From Fodinicola feengrottensis (GTDB taxonomy: Bacteria; Actinomycetota; Actinomycetes; Mycobacteriales; HKI-0501): a stretch of 45,393 nucleotides of DNA. Positions within the stretch are counted from its first letter, which is position 1. Each line of letters starts with the position of its first letter. Shown here one piece after another: positions 29,626-39,486 of this stretch. The notes beneath the pieces are model-generated. The model made no database searches, was not told where the DNA came from, and saw only the letters and a program-made list of their open reading frames with translations. Location: the NCBI RefSeq assembly GCF_010993775.1, contig NZ_WOTO01000072.1:1-45393 (forward strand), written 5' to 3'. The position numbers and the translations under genes were made by a program.

Positions 29626-31036
29626 CTACTTTCCCTGCGCCCGGGCGATCGGAAGCTCCAGTACGACGGTCAGGCCGGCCGGATCGGTGTGCCGCAGGGA
29701 AACTCTCCCGTGATGCGCGCGGGGCGAGTTGGTCGGCTATCGCGAGGCCCAGGCCGCTGCCCGGCTGTGCGGATGTACGCGCCGACCGCCAGAACCGCCG
29801 GGTCGCCGCTGCCAGCTCGTTCGCCGGCAGTCCCGTACCGTTGTCACACAACACGAATCGGCCGGTGGATCCATGCCGCTGGATGCTCGTACGCACCTCG
29901 GCGCTTCGCCCCGCATAGCGGATCGCGTTGTCCAGGAACACATCCAGCATCTGCCCGAGGTCGAGCTCGCTGATCGCCACCTCACCCGACCAGCTGTTTT
30001 CGTCGGCACATAGGGTGATTTGCGACCTGCATGCGGTTGGCCGCCAGGCGTCGACCCGCTCGGACAGCACCCACCAGCCGGTGCACCGAATCTCCGCGGC
30101 CTGCGCGCTGGTGGCGGTGCCGACCGCGAAACTGTCCGCCCGGGCCAACTGCAGAAGGCCGTCCAGCAGCTGTTCCAGCCGGCTCAGCTCGGTCGCGGCC
30201 GCGCCCAGCGCGAGCCGGTTTTTCCTTATAGAGCCAGGATCGGTGGCGGCCGCATCCAGTCGCAGGCGCAACGCGGCCATCGGATTGCGCAGCTGGTGGG
30301 AGGCGTCCGCGACCAGGTCGCGCTGCTGTTGCGCGGCTTGCGCGAGTGCCTCGCAAAGCCCGTTGAATCGGGCCCCGAGCTCGCGGATTTCCGGCGGTCC
30401 GCTGCGGCCGGCCACCCGCACATCCCCGGTCCCGGCCGCCAATGCCTGGGTCGCGGCCTGCAACTCGCGCAGCGGCTGCAGCAGCCACCGGGTCAATCCC
30501 AGTGCCAACAGGGCAAAAGACAGCGCGACCGCGGCGAGGCCTGCGCCGACCACGCCCCACGAAACCGCCAGATCCGCCGCGGCCAAGCGCACATTCGCGT
30601 CCAGCACGACGGCGCCGCTGACTGTCGTCGGGCCACCTACTGGGAGCGCGAAGACCACGGTTCCCCTCGACCAGGGCAGGAGCAGGGGCGGAGCCGCGAT
30701 TTGTTGGCTGCGCAGGGCATTCGCGGCCGCGGCGGCGATGGCCGGACGGGTGAGCGAGCCGGATCCGGTGGCCGCCAGCTGGTCTCCGCGGCTGTCCACG
30801 AGCACCAGGCCGTCGCCGTAAACGGCCGTGTAGCGCGCCATTTCGGTGGTCACCCTCCTGATGCCACCGGGAGAATGATCCAGCGCCAGCGTCACGAACC
30901 AGGCCAGGTCGTGCTGTCGCTGGGCCGCGAACGAGGCCGTACGTGCCGACGCGATCATCAGCGCAAGCGGGACCGCGAGAGCGGTGCTGACCACCAGGGC
31001 GAGAACTAGGACCGCGGCGAGGAGTCGACTGCGCAT
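29626..31036 (-). CDS. Sensor histidine kinase (frameshifted near the C-terminus)
   Basis: About 469 residues from the ATG at 31036, with GGAGG ten bases upstream and a 31-base overlap with the response-regulator gene. It has an N-terminal transmembrane helix, a periplasmic sensor of about 120 residues, a second helix (LAAVALSFALLALGLTRWLL), HAMP, then DHp with ADASHQLRNPMAALRLRLD (His about residue 246). The catalytic domain has an N box (MLDVFLDNAIRYAG), DNGTGLP and GSGLGLAIADQL. The frame breaks near 29725; the second frame ends RVSLRHTDPAGLTVVLELPI and stops at 29626. It should phosphorylate the adjacent OmpR-type regulator. Confidence 0.9.
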
Positions 31037-31701
31037 CCTGGTGATTCCTCCAGCCGAAAACCGAATCCGCGAATGGTGGTGATCAGTCCGGGGCGGCCGA
31101 GTTTGCCCCGTAGAGCACCGATGTGGACATCCAACGACCGGGACACCGCAAGATACGCGTCTCCCCACACTTCGTCCATCACCAGCTGCCGGCTGACCGC
31201 CTCCCCGACCCGGCGCGCGAGGGACGCCAGAATGCCGAATTCGATCGGGGTGAGCGCGACCGGCGTGCCGCCGACAATGACCTGCCGGGAATCCAGTTCA
31301 ATGTGGATATCCGCGATCTGGACGACGGCGTGAGCGTCGGCGCGGACCGTACGTCCGCGTCGGCGTACCGCTTCGATTCGGGCCAGCAGGACGGTCAGGC
31401 CGACCGGTTTCACCAGGTAGTCGTCCGCGCCCAGGCGCAGGCCGCGGATCACGCTCCGATCGTCGTTTCGAGCGGTGAGCACGATAACCGGCACATTGGA
31501 GATCCGTCGGAGTTTGCGCAGGCCATCGAGACCGTCCAGGTCCGGCAGCCCGAGATCCAGCAGCACCAGGTCGGCCATGGTGTGATCGCGCAACATGTCG
31601 TCCGCGCGGCGAACCCGCAGGGTTCGAATCGCGAAACCGCGCAGCCCGTCGGTCAGTGCGTCCGCGACTCCGTCGTCGTCCTCGACCACCATCACCCGCA
31701 T
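31006..31701 (-). CDS. OmpR-family response regulator
   Basis: Intact, 231 residues. The receiver domain has the acidic pocket (EDDD at 7-10), the phosphoacceptor Asp49 in LVLLDLGLPD, Thr near 76 and Lys98 in DDYLVKP. The C-terminal winged helix has VALTPIEFGILASLARRVGE, SRSLDVHIGALRGKL and GFGFRLEE. It lies 12 bases after the MHS symporter stop and overlaps the kinase start, so it is translated as part of one operon. It probably activates that operon. Confidence 0.94.
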   Translation of the reverse strand: MRVMVVEDDDGVADALTDGLRGFAIRTLRVRRADDMLRDHTMADLVLLDLGLPDLDGLDGLRKLRRISNVPVIVLTARNDDRSVIRGLRLGADDYLVKPVGLTVLLARIEAVRRRGRTVRADAHAVVQIADIHIELDSRQVIVGGTPVALTPIEFGILASLARRVGEAVSRQLVMDEVWGDAYLAVSRSLDVHIGALRGKLGRPGLITTIRGFGFRLEESPGCAVDSSPRS

Positions 31702-31713
31702 GTCGTTCTCATC

Positions 31714-33032
31714 TCAGTCGAGGTTTTCGGTGTCGCGGTCTATCCAGGATCGCTGCGAAGTTTCCCGCATTCGTGCGTACACCACGAAAGAGACCAGTAT
31801 GCAGGCGGTCACATACCAGTAGAACCAGTTCTCGTGGCCCTGCTGTTTCAGTGCGAGCGCGATGTATTCGGCGGTTCCACCGAAGATCGCGGTCGCCAGC
31901 GCGTACGGGAGGCCGACACCCAGGGCCCGGATATGCACCGGGAAGAGTTCCGCCTTGACCACCGCGCTGATCGAGTGTAGCCGGCCACGATGACCAGGGC
32001 GGACATCATCAGGACGAAGGCCGTGAGCGGATTGTGGGTGCCGGCCAGCAGGGTGAGAATCGGTACGGTGCCCAGTGATCCGGCGATCCCGAAGAACAGC
32101 AGCAGCGGGCGGCGCCCGATCCGGTCCGACAGCGCGCCGTAAAGGGGTTGCATCACCACGAAGATCAGCAGCGCGACGAAGTTGATGGTGGTCACCGAGG
32201 TTTTGTCGATGCCGCTGGTGTTGATCATGAATTTCTGCATATACGTGGTGTACGTGTAAAACGCCACCGTGCCGCCCATGGTCAGGCCCACCACCAGGAA
32301 GAACGATCGGGGGTGGCGCATCAGCGACCGGATGGTCCCGCGTCTTTCGGCGGTCTGTGGGCCGGCCTGCCGGAAACTGGCCGACTCGTCCATGGTCCGG
32401 CGCAGCCACACCACGGCGACGGCCGCGAAAGCGCCGACCGCGAAGGCGATTCGCCAGCCCCACAGGGTCAGCTGCCGATCGGTCAGCAGGTGCTGCAGGC
32501 CGATCTGCAGGCCGAGCGCCACCAACTGCCCCATCACCAGGGTCACGTACTGGAAAGCCGAGTAGTACCCCCGACGGCCGCGCGGTGCCACCTCGGACAG
32601 ATATGTTGCCGCGGTGGAATATTCGCCGCCGACCGAGATGCCCTGGACGAGCCGGGCCAGCAGGAGTAATGCTGGCGCGGCCGTACCGATGACCGCATAG
32701 CGGGGGTTCGCCGCGATCAGTAACGCACCGACCGCCATCAGGCTCACCGACAGGGTGAGTGCGGCCCGCCGGCCATGCCGATCGGCGTAGCGACCGAGAA
32801 TCCAACCGCCGACCGGCCGCATCAGGAAACCGACCGCGAACACCCCGGCGGTGTCCAGCAGCTTGGCGGTGAGATCGCCGGACGGGAAGAAAGTCGCCGC
32901 GAAGTAGACGCTGAAGGCGGCGTACGCATACCAGTCGTACCACTCGATGAGATTGCCGAGAGAACCCCTGACCACATTGCCGGCAACGCTGTGCCTGTTC
33001 GTTCGTACGACCATCGAACTCGCGGAATTCAA
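31714..33032 (-). CDS. MHS-family MFS symporter, KgtP/ShiA-like (frameshifted)
   Basis: About 439 residues. I choose the TTG at 33032 because AAAGGAG lies seven bases upstream; an ATG at 33014 is possible. The metabolite:H+ symporter signature is clear: GNLIEWYDWYAYAAFSVYFA, GRYADRHGRRAALTLSV, LVQGISVGGEYSTAATYLSE, YYSAFQYVTLVMGQLVALGL. The frame breaks near 31978; the second frame reads VVKAELFPVHIRALGVGLPY and ends at 31714. Relatives import alpha-ketoglutarate, shikimate, citrate or other organic acids with protons. It heads the operon with a two-component system and a TAXI lipoprotein, suggesting that the sensed and imported ligand are the same. Confidence 0.88.
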
Positions 33033-33345
33033 AAGATCTCTCCTTTGCTGGCGTCAGCGTCACCTTGGTGGCCGATGTGCCGCGGAGCAAGGAAATGACG
33101 GCGTTCTTTACAGTTCCTTAGGAACACTCGTGAGCGCCGCGGGCGTATCCTGGGCAAACTGCCAGGGTGGGTAACGCCGGTCCGGAGAACTGCCGAACTC
33201 GGAAAAAAAGAAAAAATCTTCTGGTCTGGATTGTTTTCTGTTGGCGGTCACGGGTAATCTCGGGTCCCTTGTTGGCGGAGCAAAATGTTTTCCGGATTTC
33301 CGTGAACAGTCAACGATGAATGTTCCCGACAGGGGAGACATGCAA
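33033..33345. promoter_or_regulatory. Divergent control region with a small palindrome
   Basis: About 310 bases between the MHS symporter operon and the surface-protein locus. It contains GTTCCT-T-AGGAAC at 33113-33125, some 80 bases upstream of the symporter start, and an A-rich tract near 33200-33225. No gene is supported here. Confidence 0.5.
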
Positions 33346-33486
33346 ATGCCTGGTCAGACGGACTCCACTCCGGAGCGATTCGCGCCGCCGCGCGCAGCAA
33401 AACACCGTCCCACTTCCCGTCGACCCGGAGCCGCCACCCGAATGTGGTCGACACCGCCGCCTGGATATCAGGCATTGCGCGGATGA
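33346..33486 (+). CDS. Small basic Pro-rich protein, first gene of the surface locus
   Basis: 46 residues from the ATG at 33346, with GGGGAG eight bases upstream; ATGs at 33316 and 33340 are in the same frame. It is basic and Pro/Arg-rich (FAPPRAAKHRPTSRRPGAAT) with no membrane segment. Its stop overlaps the next start as ATGA, the classic sign of translational coupling, and this is the main evidence that it is real. Family unknown. Confidence 0.45.
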   Translation: MPGQTDSTPERFAPPRAAKHRPTSRRPGAATRMWSTPPPGYQALRG

Positions 33487-33812
33487 GCGCGGTCGGGTGG
33501 GCACGAAGATTCTGGTTGGTGAGCCTGCTAACCCTGCTGTTGGGAGCGGTGATCGTCGGGGGCCTGGTCGCGATCGTCGGGGTGTATCAGCCAGCGGACT
33601 CCGTGCCCGGCGCATCGGCGACGGCCGCCAGGGCCGTGCCGGCGAGCCAGCACCCCCGTTCGCCAGGTTTTCCCTCGGAGGCCGCGAAAGCCGTACGGGC
33701 CACCTTGCCGAGCGGCCATCGGTCCACCCCTGCGCCACCCAAGCGCGACCCCGACGGAGGCAACTCGTGGATTCCGCCGTTTCTGCGACCTTGGCTGTCG
33801 CCGGCCCGGTGA
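33483..33812 (+). CDS. Small single-pass membrane protein
   Basis: 109 residues from the ATG at 33483, coupled to the preceding small gene. A cytoplasmic N-terminus (MSAVGWARRFW) precedes one strong transmembrane helix (LVSLLTLLLGAVIVGGLVAI, residues ~12-32), then an extracellular Ala/Pro/Ser-rich region ending NSWIPPFLRPWLSPAR. It lies 46 bases upstream of the large repeat protein. Family unknown; likely part of the same surface complex. Confidence 0.6.
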   Translation: MSAVGWARRFWLVSLLTLLLGAVIVGGLVAIVGVYQPADSVPGASATAARAVPASQHPRSPGFPSEAAKAVRATLPSGHRSTPAPPKRDPDGGNSWIPPFLRPWLSPAR

Positions 33813-33858
33813 GCTGACCGATCATCCTGCGATCGTACGAACGAAAGGAGTGTCTGCT

Positions 33859-36771
33859 GTGCTTATCAAGCCGGACGAAGACGCCGGGGCCGGTGGCCTG
33901 CGGGCGTCGCCGGACCGCTGGCTGGGTGCCAATGTCAGGAAAGGAGCCCGGGACGGTACGTATGTGGTGATCATCCCGCGAAAGCCGGTTCGCGTATGCG
34001 GTCGCCACTGAAATCGAAGCTCGGGCGGCGGCTCGCGACCGCAGCGTTTCCGCACTTGTGCCACCCCTGCGTGGCCGGGATTTCACTGCTCCCGCGTACG
34101 AACGGCTGGTGGGCAACTGGTGCGCGGAGCACCTGCCGGCCGGCGAGAGTCCGGTGCTGGTCGCGCTGTGCGAGGACGGATTGCTTGCGGACCTGCGAAA
34201 TCTGGGCCTGACCAGCTATGTGGGAATGCCTCCGGGCAGTGAGCGTAAGAAACTGCGCGGGCAGGGCGACTCGTACACGTTGATGGTGCCGGTCACCACC
34301 GCGCGTGGCTTTGTCCGGGCGGTGATGGCGAACTCGCTGCCGGCCACCCCGGCCCGGCCGGAACGCAAAATCTGGTCCCGTCCAGGTCATGCGGCGCCTA
34401 CGATCGGGCCCCGGTTGGCCAGACTGGGTTTGGTGGGCGCCACCGGCATCGCCAGCGCGCTGGTGTTGGCGAACATCTCGGCGGCGGCCCCGGTGATGCC
34501 CACACCGCTGGCGCTGGCGCCGGCCCCGGTCGTCCAACAGGGTGGTGCCGGCGCTGCCCCGGATTCCGTAGACCCGGCGCAGGAACCCCTGCATTCACCG
34601 CAGAATTCCGTTGCTCCGCAACAGAATCCGGCTGCCGTGCCGCCGGCGGGTTCGCCGTACACACCGCAGCACGCGGCGGCCGAAAGTGGTGGACTGGTGC
34701 CGACGCTGCTGTCGGCGCCGGCGCCGCCGGCGCCTCCTGGCGGCGATCAGGGGAATCCGGTGGGATCGGCGGCGGGAGCGGCCTGGAACGGCATCGTGAA
34801 CGCGGTCGGCAAGACCTGGGACGCGATCCCGAACGGTTACGGATACAACGCGCGCCTGGGGGTTTACGACGGCCCGGGCGGCATGGTGGAACTGACGTTG
34901 GGCAAGGACGAGAACGGAAAACCCGCGGCGGCACTCACCAGTGGCCTGGGTTACGGCAAGGGCGGTGCGGTCGTCTACGGCCGGCTGGTGCCGATGCCCA
35001 AACCCGGAAACAATGTTCTCTACGTCCAAAAGGCGAACAACGGACCCATCGGCTTGCCGGGATCGACGTACAACGACGTGGGTTTTGGCTGCGATCAGTA
35101 CGGCCGAAACTGTCACCTCTTCGAAAACTCCCGGGTGGGAAACGGAAAAGGTCGGGTCGGTGGCGTCTGTGAACAGTCCCAGACCAAGGACGAGTGCCAG
35201 CCGATCATCCAGTTCGGGGCGAAACCGCTCGGTAAGGGCAACGAGTCGGATATCAACGTGACGGCAACCTGCGTCGCCACCAGCGAGGGCGTCGACGGAA
35301 GCTGCCTGCCACCGGGCAGTGAGCCATGGCTGGTGAGCAAGATGCTGCGCTCCCTGCAGAAGATGACGCCTCCCGAGGCGCCGTCCGAAGCAAGCCCGGA
35401 AACTCCGGCCGAGGGCTCGCCGGCCGGCGAGGATCCGGTGTACGGCCCCGATGCGCAGCCTCCGTCCGAAGCCGATCCGAACGGCGGGGACGAACAGGCA
35501 CCCCCGGACGAGCAGGCTCCGCCCGCGGAACAGGCTCCACCGGACGAGACCGTACCGGCTGAGGGTGCACCAGTTGAGGGTGCTCCGACTGAGGGTGCAC
35601 CGGCCGAAAGTGGTCCGGCGGACGAGGCGCCGGCTGAAGGTGCACCGGTTGAGGGTGCGCCGACCGAACAACCGGCCGAAGGTGCGCCGGCGGAACCCGG
35701 CGCGGTGGAAGGCGAGACCGGTCCGGTCGAAGGGCCGCCGGCCGACCCGCCGGGGGTGGCTGGGGATGCGGGTGTTGCCGGGGATTCGTCGAATGTGTCG
35801 GCCGAGGGCAGCCCTCCGGACGTACGCACCCCGACCGAACCGTCCAGTTCGGACTGGGGTGACTGGTTCCGGAGGCTGCCGCCGGTCGGCGCGCCGACGA
35901 GCATCGCGGGCAGGCTCAACTGGGCTGGTTTTCTCTATTCCATGTTGGGAGCCGACTCGGCTCCGCCCACTGACCGGCGGCCAACGTGCCACCCGGCTCG
36001 CCGGGTGCGCCTTTCGGCGTCAAGAACGGTGTTTACTGCCAATCCGAGGCATGCCCCGAATCGGCGCCAGCGCAGGCGGGCGTCAACGGTCAGGGTGATA
36101 CTCCGAACAACCTGGGCGTGCCGGACGGCAGCGCGGCCGCGGACACCGGAAACATCAATGATGAGGCCGTTCCGGGGCAGGCTGGGGTGAATGGTCAGGG
36201 TGATACGCCGGACAACCTGGGCGCACCTGACGGCGGTTCGTACCCGGACAACGGAAACATCAATGATGAGGCCGTTCCGGGGCAGGCTGGGGTGAATGGT
36301 CAGGGTGATACGCCGGACAACCTGGGCGCACCTGACGGCGGTTCGTACCCGGACAACGGAAACATCAATGATGAGGCCGTTCCGGGGCAGGCTGGGGTGA
36401 ATGGTCAGGGTGATACGCCGGACAACCTGGGCGCACCTGACGGCGGTTCGTACCCGGACAACGGAAACATCAACAACGAAGGCGGCCCACCGCCAGACGC
36501 CGGTCCGGGCCAGGCCGGGGTGAATGGTCAGGGCGATACTCCGGACAACGTCGCTCCGCCGCCAGATGCCGGGCCGCCTCCGGACGCGGGTCCGCCGCCA
36601 GACGCCGGACCGCCGCCGGACGCGGGTCCGCCGCCAGATGCCGGTCCGCCCCCAGACGCAGGTCCGCCCCCAGACACAAGCCCGCCGCCAGACGCAGGTC
36701 CGCCGCCAGATGCCGGACCTGCCGCGGACACCGGGAATATCAATGACGAAGGGAGTCCGGCCGGTGGGTGA
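33859..36771 (+). CDS. Large membrane-anchored repeat surface protein (frameshifted)
   Basis: About 970 residues from the GTG at 33859 (AAAGGAG nine bases upstream). A cytoplasmic N-terminal domain of ~185 residues has no known match. It is followed by one transmembrane helix (ARLGLVGATGIASALVLANI, about 188-212) and an extracellular domain (about 305-490) with six cysteines in three close pairs, e.g. GCDQYGRNC. Then comes an acidic Pro/Glu/Ala-rich stretch (EGAPVEGAPTEGAPAE), a short conserved-looking block (SDWGDWFRRLPPVGAPTS), 35-residue tandem repeats (QAGVNGQGDTPDNL plus NINDEAVPG), and about a dozen PPPDAG repeats. The frame breaks near 33980 and near 35970. The last 8 bases overlap the ATPase start. 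Function unknown; the context suggests an ATPase-positioned cell-surface structure. Confidence 0.72.
36151..36480 (+). repeat. 105-base in-frame tandem repeats
   Basis: The motif GGAAACATCAATGATGAGG recurs at intervals of exactly 105 bases (AAC at 36151, 36256 and 36361, with a diverged fourth at 36466). Units two and three look identical at DNA level. A degenerate unit precedes them from about 36060. Each unit encodes 35 residues. A second repeat block (18-base PPPDAG units, 36553-36720) follows. Confidence 0.9.
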
Positions 36772-37821
36772 GCCGGCGCGCGGCGCAAGGCCGCGCGGGG
36801 AACAGCGGCCGGTGGTGTCCAGGTCCGGTACGCCGGAGTTGGACGCCCCGCTGTGGTTCCCGGATCGTACGGGTGCCGACGCGGGAGCGGAGCCGAGCAC
36901 CCTGGCGAAAGTGGACCAGAGCCGGCTTTTGCGGCCGGAGGACTATCTCCGCGAGTCGCGACAGCCGCCGATCCTGGGGTGGCAGCGGATCGCTTGGCGG
37001 CTGGGTGCGCGAGGGGTGCGCCCAGGTGCCCGCGAGCGCCGCCACCGCCGATGGGCCCGACTGTCCCGCCGGCCGCTCGCGGCACCGAAGGTGATCGCGG
37101 TGTTCAGCCCGAAAGGCGGCGTCGGCAAGTCGACTACCGCCTTGCAGCTGGGGCAGGTTTTGGCCCGGCTGCGGGGAGATCTGATCGCCGCGCTGGACGC
37201 CAACCCGGACTCCGGCAACCTGATCAAGCGGGTGGCCGAGCCGTACAGTCCGGGCAGCGCCAGCGAACTTCGGTGTTACAGCGAGCATGTGCAGCGGTAC
37301 GCGGACCTGATGCCTTATGTGACCGAGGCCGAAGGCGGGCTGTGCGTGGTCCGCTCGGACACCGCCGCGGCCGGCCGGCTCGGGCCGGTGGAATATCGCG
37401 AGGTCCTCGGGGTGCTCTCGCGTTTCTATTCCATCATCGTGGTGGATCTGGGCACCGGCATGCGCGAGGCGGCCTTCTGTCCATTGTGGAGGCTGCCGAC
37501 GCGGTGGTCGCGGTGACCAGGCCGAGTTTCGACGCCGCGGAGGTGCTGGTGGAGGGAATGGACTGGCTGGCCAGGCGATTCCCGCTCAAGGTGGCCACCT
37601 CGACGGTGGTCGTCAACGCCTCTCACACGGTCGCGGGGGAGCTGGACCTGGACCGGTTGGAGGCGGAGTTGAGCAGGCAGGTGGCCCATGTCCTGCGGGT
37701 GCCGCATGACCGGCATCTCGCCGCCGGCGGGGTGCCGCAGTGGCTTCTGCTGTCCCACCACACCCAGGATGCCTACCTCAAGTTGGCCGCCACCGTGGTC
37801 GACTCCTTACCTGAGGGATAA
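36764..37821 (+). CDS. EspI/MinD-like ParA-family ATPase (frameshifted)
   Basis: About 352 residues from the GTG at 36764 (GGGAG seven bases upstream), overlapping the surface-protein stop by 8 bases. A disordered, basic N-terminus of ~105 residues (GARGVRPGARERRHRRWARL) leads to a ParA/MinD domain. It has the deviant Walker A VFSPKGGVGKSTTALQLG, ALDANPDSGNLIKRV and Walker B-like IIVVDLGTGMREA. The frame breaks near 37480; the second frame continues IVEAADAVVAVTRPSFDAAE and ends at 37821. The layout matches MinD-like ATPases such as EspI found near type VII secretion genes. No ESX core genes are in this window. I infer that it positions or regulates the adjacent membrane proteins. Confidence 0.82.
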
Positions 37822-37833
37822 GGGAAACCTGCC

Positions 37834-37874
37834 GTTTGGCCGCCGGGATGCAGCGTTGCTCCCGGCGGCCAAAC
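37834..37874. terminator. Bidirectional terminator hairpin
   Basis: A perfect 15-pair stem (GTTTGGCCGCCGGGA) with an 11-base loop, followed by TTTGTT on the plus strand. It separates the convergent ATPase and sulfotransferase genes. Confidence 0.85.
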
Positions 37875-37887
37875 TTTGTTGGTACGC

Positions 37888-38508
37888 CTACTGGCGACTG
37901 CGGAATTCTGCGACCGTACGAACAAAGGCCGCCGAGTCGTTGAGCCAGGGGAATTCCTCGTCCGGCACCGGCACGCCAAGGAATGCGCACAACGGCTCCC
38001 AGCCGTCGCTGACCTCGTACACGAGCAGCTTCTCAGCCGGCACCTCGCGTCTTACGGCTTCGTTGTGGCGGCTGAAGACGTTGATGAGGTGGTCTTTTTT
38101 CCCGGGATCCGCCAAACATCCGGTCGAACATCACCGGTACCAGTCGCCGCGCGGAGGTAGTCGGGCCGTCCACCTCCTTGAAGAGGTCTTCGTTGAGGAC
38201 GGTTTTGATCATGCTTTGGTACCATTTCTCTGGGTCCCGTACGCTGAGCAGGACCTTCGCGTCCGGGTACGCTTCCATTAGCTCGCGCCAGAAATAACAG
38301 CCGGGCGAGTCGGTGGTCGACTGGTATCCGGCGAAGGTGGCCACCAGGTCGATCTTTTCCCCGGAATAGGCGGCGACCCAGCTGTCGATGTGCTCGGGGT
38401 GTTCCATGACTTCGCGCATGTGATAGCAGGGGCCAAAGCCCAGTTTATTGAGCACGGTCTGCTGGGTGGAGGTGCAGTACGCGGGAAGCCCGCGCCGATG
38501 ACCTTCAT
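37888..38508 (-). CDS. Sulfotransferase-family protein (frameshifted twice, net in frame)
   Basis: About 206 residues from the ATG at 38508. It starts MKVIGAGFPRT. One extra G near 38478 gives the PAPS-binding loop FPRTGTSTQQTVLNKLGFGP, as expected for Sulfotransfer_4 proteins. Also visible are YHMREVMEHPEHIDSWVAAY, STTDSPGCYFWRELMEAYPD and the 3'-phosphate motif VLLSVRDPEKWYQS. A second indel in the T6 run at 38095-38100 leads into the C-terminus (KKDHLINVFSRHNEAVR), ending at 37888. Its start overlaps the TauE stop (ATGA). The acceptor of the sulfuryl group is unknown. Confidence 0.85.
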
Positions 38509-39418
38509 AGTAGTTCCCTTCCTTTCGAAGGTACGGTCGTTTTCTCGTTGGCGGCAGCCGAGTGTGTCGTACGCGCCAGTAAAAACCACGCCGTCGCGGC
38601 GATAAGTGCGGCCACCGCGACCACAATCAGGGTGGTGAGTGCGGCCAGTCCGAGCAGGCTGAGGCCGGAGGCGAGCAGAACGACGGCGAGCGTCACCCGG
38701 ATGACTCGGCTGGGGGTGCGCGCGACGAGAGCAGCGCGCCGATGACGGCGCCCGGGATCGAGCCGACCAGAAGGCCAGCCACCAGGCCAAAGTGTACTTC
38801 GCCAAAGAACAGGTGTCCGAGGGCGGCCGAGGCCACCAGGGGCAGTGCCTGGGCGAGGTCGGTGCCCACCAGCCGGCCGGCCGAAAGGCGTGGATACATC
38901 AGCAAAAGCGTGACCATGACGAGAGACCCGGAGCCGACGGACGTGACTCCGACAATGAAGCCCACCACCACGCCGATCAGCACGAGCCGGCCCGGCGCCA
39001 CCGCCGCTTCCGGCTCCACGCCTGGGTTTTCCGGGCGTTTGCGCAGATCCAGATACATTCGTACGACGGTGGAAGCGACCGCCAGCAGTAGGGCCGCGCC
39101 CAGCAGGATGCGCAGAATGCCGTCCACTCGTGCGGAGCGGAGCAGGCCGTCCACCATCGCGCCGACGAATGCCGCCGGCACCGATCCGACACACAGCCAC
39201 AGTGCGATCCGCCAGCGGATGGTGTGCTGGCGCAAGTGCACCAGCACGGCGAACGGCTTCATCACCACGCTGGTCACCAGGTCGGTGGACACCGCGGCCA
39301 GCGGTGGCACGCCGAGCAGCAGCGTCAGGATCGGCGTCATCAGAGCGCCGCCGCCGGTGCCGGTCAGGCCGACCAGGAATCCGGTGACCAGTCCGGCCGC
39401 CGCGAAGGTCCAGTCCAC
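38505..39418 (-). CDS. TauE/SafE-family sulfite/organosulfur exporter (frameshifted)
   Basis: About 303 residues from a GTG at 39418 (GAGAGGGG upstream); an ATG at 39460 would overlap the operator. Two TauE repeats are visible: AAGLVTGFLVGLTGTGGGAL with TPILTLLLGVPPLAAVSTDL, and VVVGFIVGVTSVGSGSLVMV with RLSAGRLVGTDLAQALPLVA. The frame breaks near 38730; the second frame adds two helices (VIRVTLAVVLLASGLSLLGL, then IVVAVAALIAATAWFLL) and ends in the overlap with the sulfotransferase. It probably exports sulfite or a sulfonate. Pairing with a sulfotransferase suggests sulfur metabolism under the divergent TetR. Confidence 0.85.
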
Positions 39419-39442
39419 CGTTACCCCTCTCGCTAGACTGAG

Positions 39443-39458
39443 GTCAACGCGTGTTGAC
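39443..39458. promoter_or_regulatory. TetR operator 1 (GTCAACGCGTGTTGAC)
   Basis: An inverted repeat GTCAAC-N4-GTTGAC just upstream of the TauE gene. A second copy lies 44 bases away (centre to centre), about four helical turns. The regulator is probably the divergent TetR protein. Confidence 0.7.
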
Positions 39459-39486
39459 ATGACTTTAGCCCCGGAGCCCACCGCAT

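Noticed and set aside
34595..35992. 465-codon open frame on the minus strand
   Set aside because: Shadow of the repeat-bearing surface protein; its Arg/Thr repeats mirror the PEA repeats on the coding strand.
36046..36480. CRISPR-like regular repeats
   Set aside because: The period is 105 bases, in frame, with no short repeat/variable spacer structure and no cas genes; it is a protein repeat.
36764..37821. Chromosome or plasmid partition ParA
   Set aside because: No ParB partner or parS-like site adjoins it, and the long basic N-terminus fits EspI-type ATPases better. The StrR-like ParB-domain gene is 8 kb away and is a transcription regulator.
33859..37821. Complete type VII secretion locus
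   Set aside because: Only the EspI-like ATPase is suggestive; no EccB-E, mycosin or WXG100 genes are in the window.
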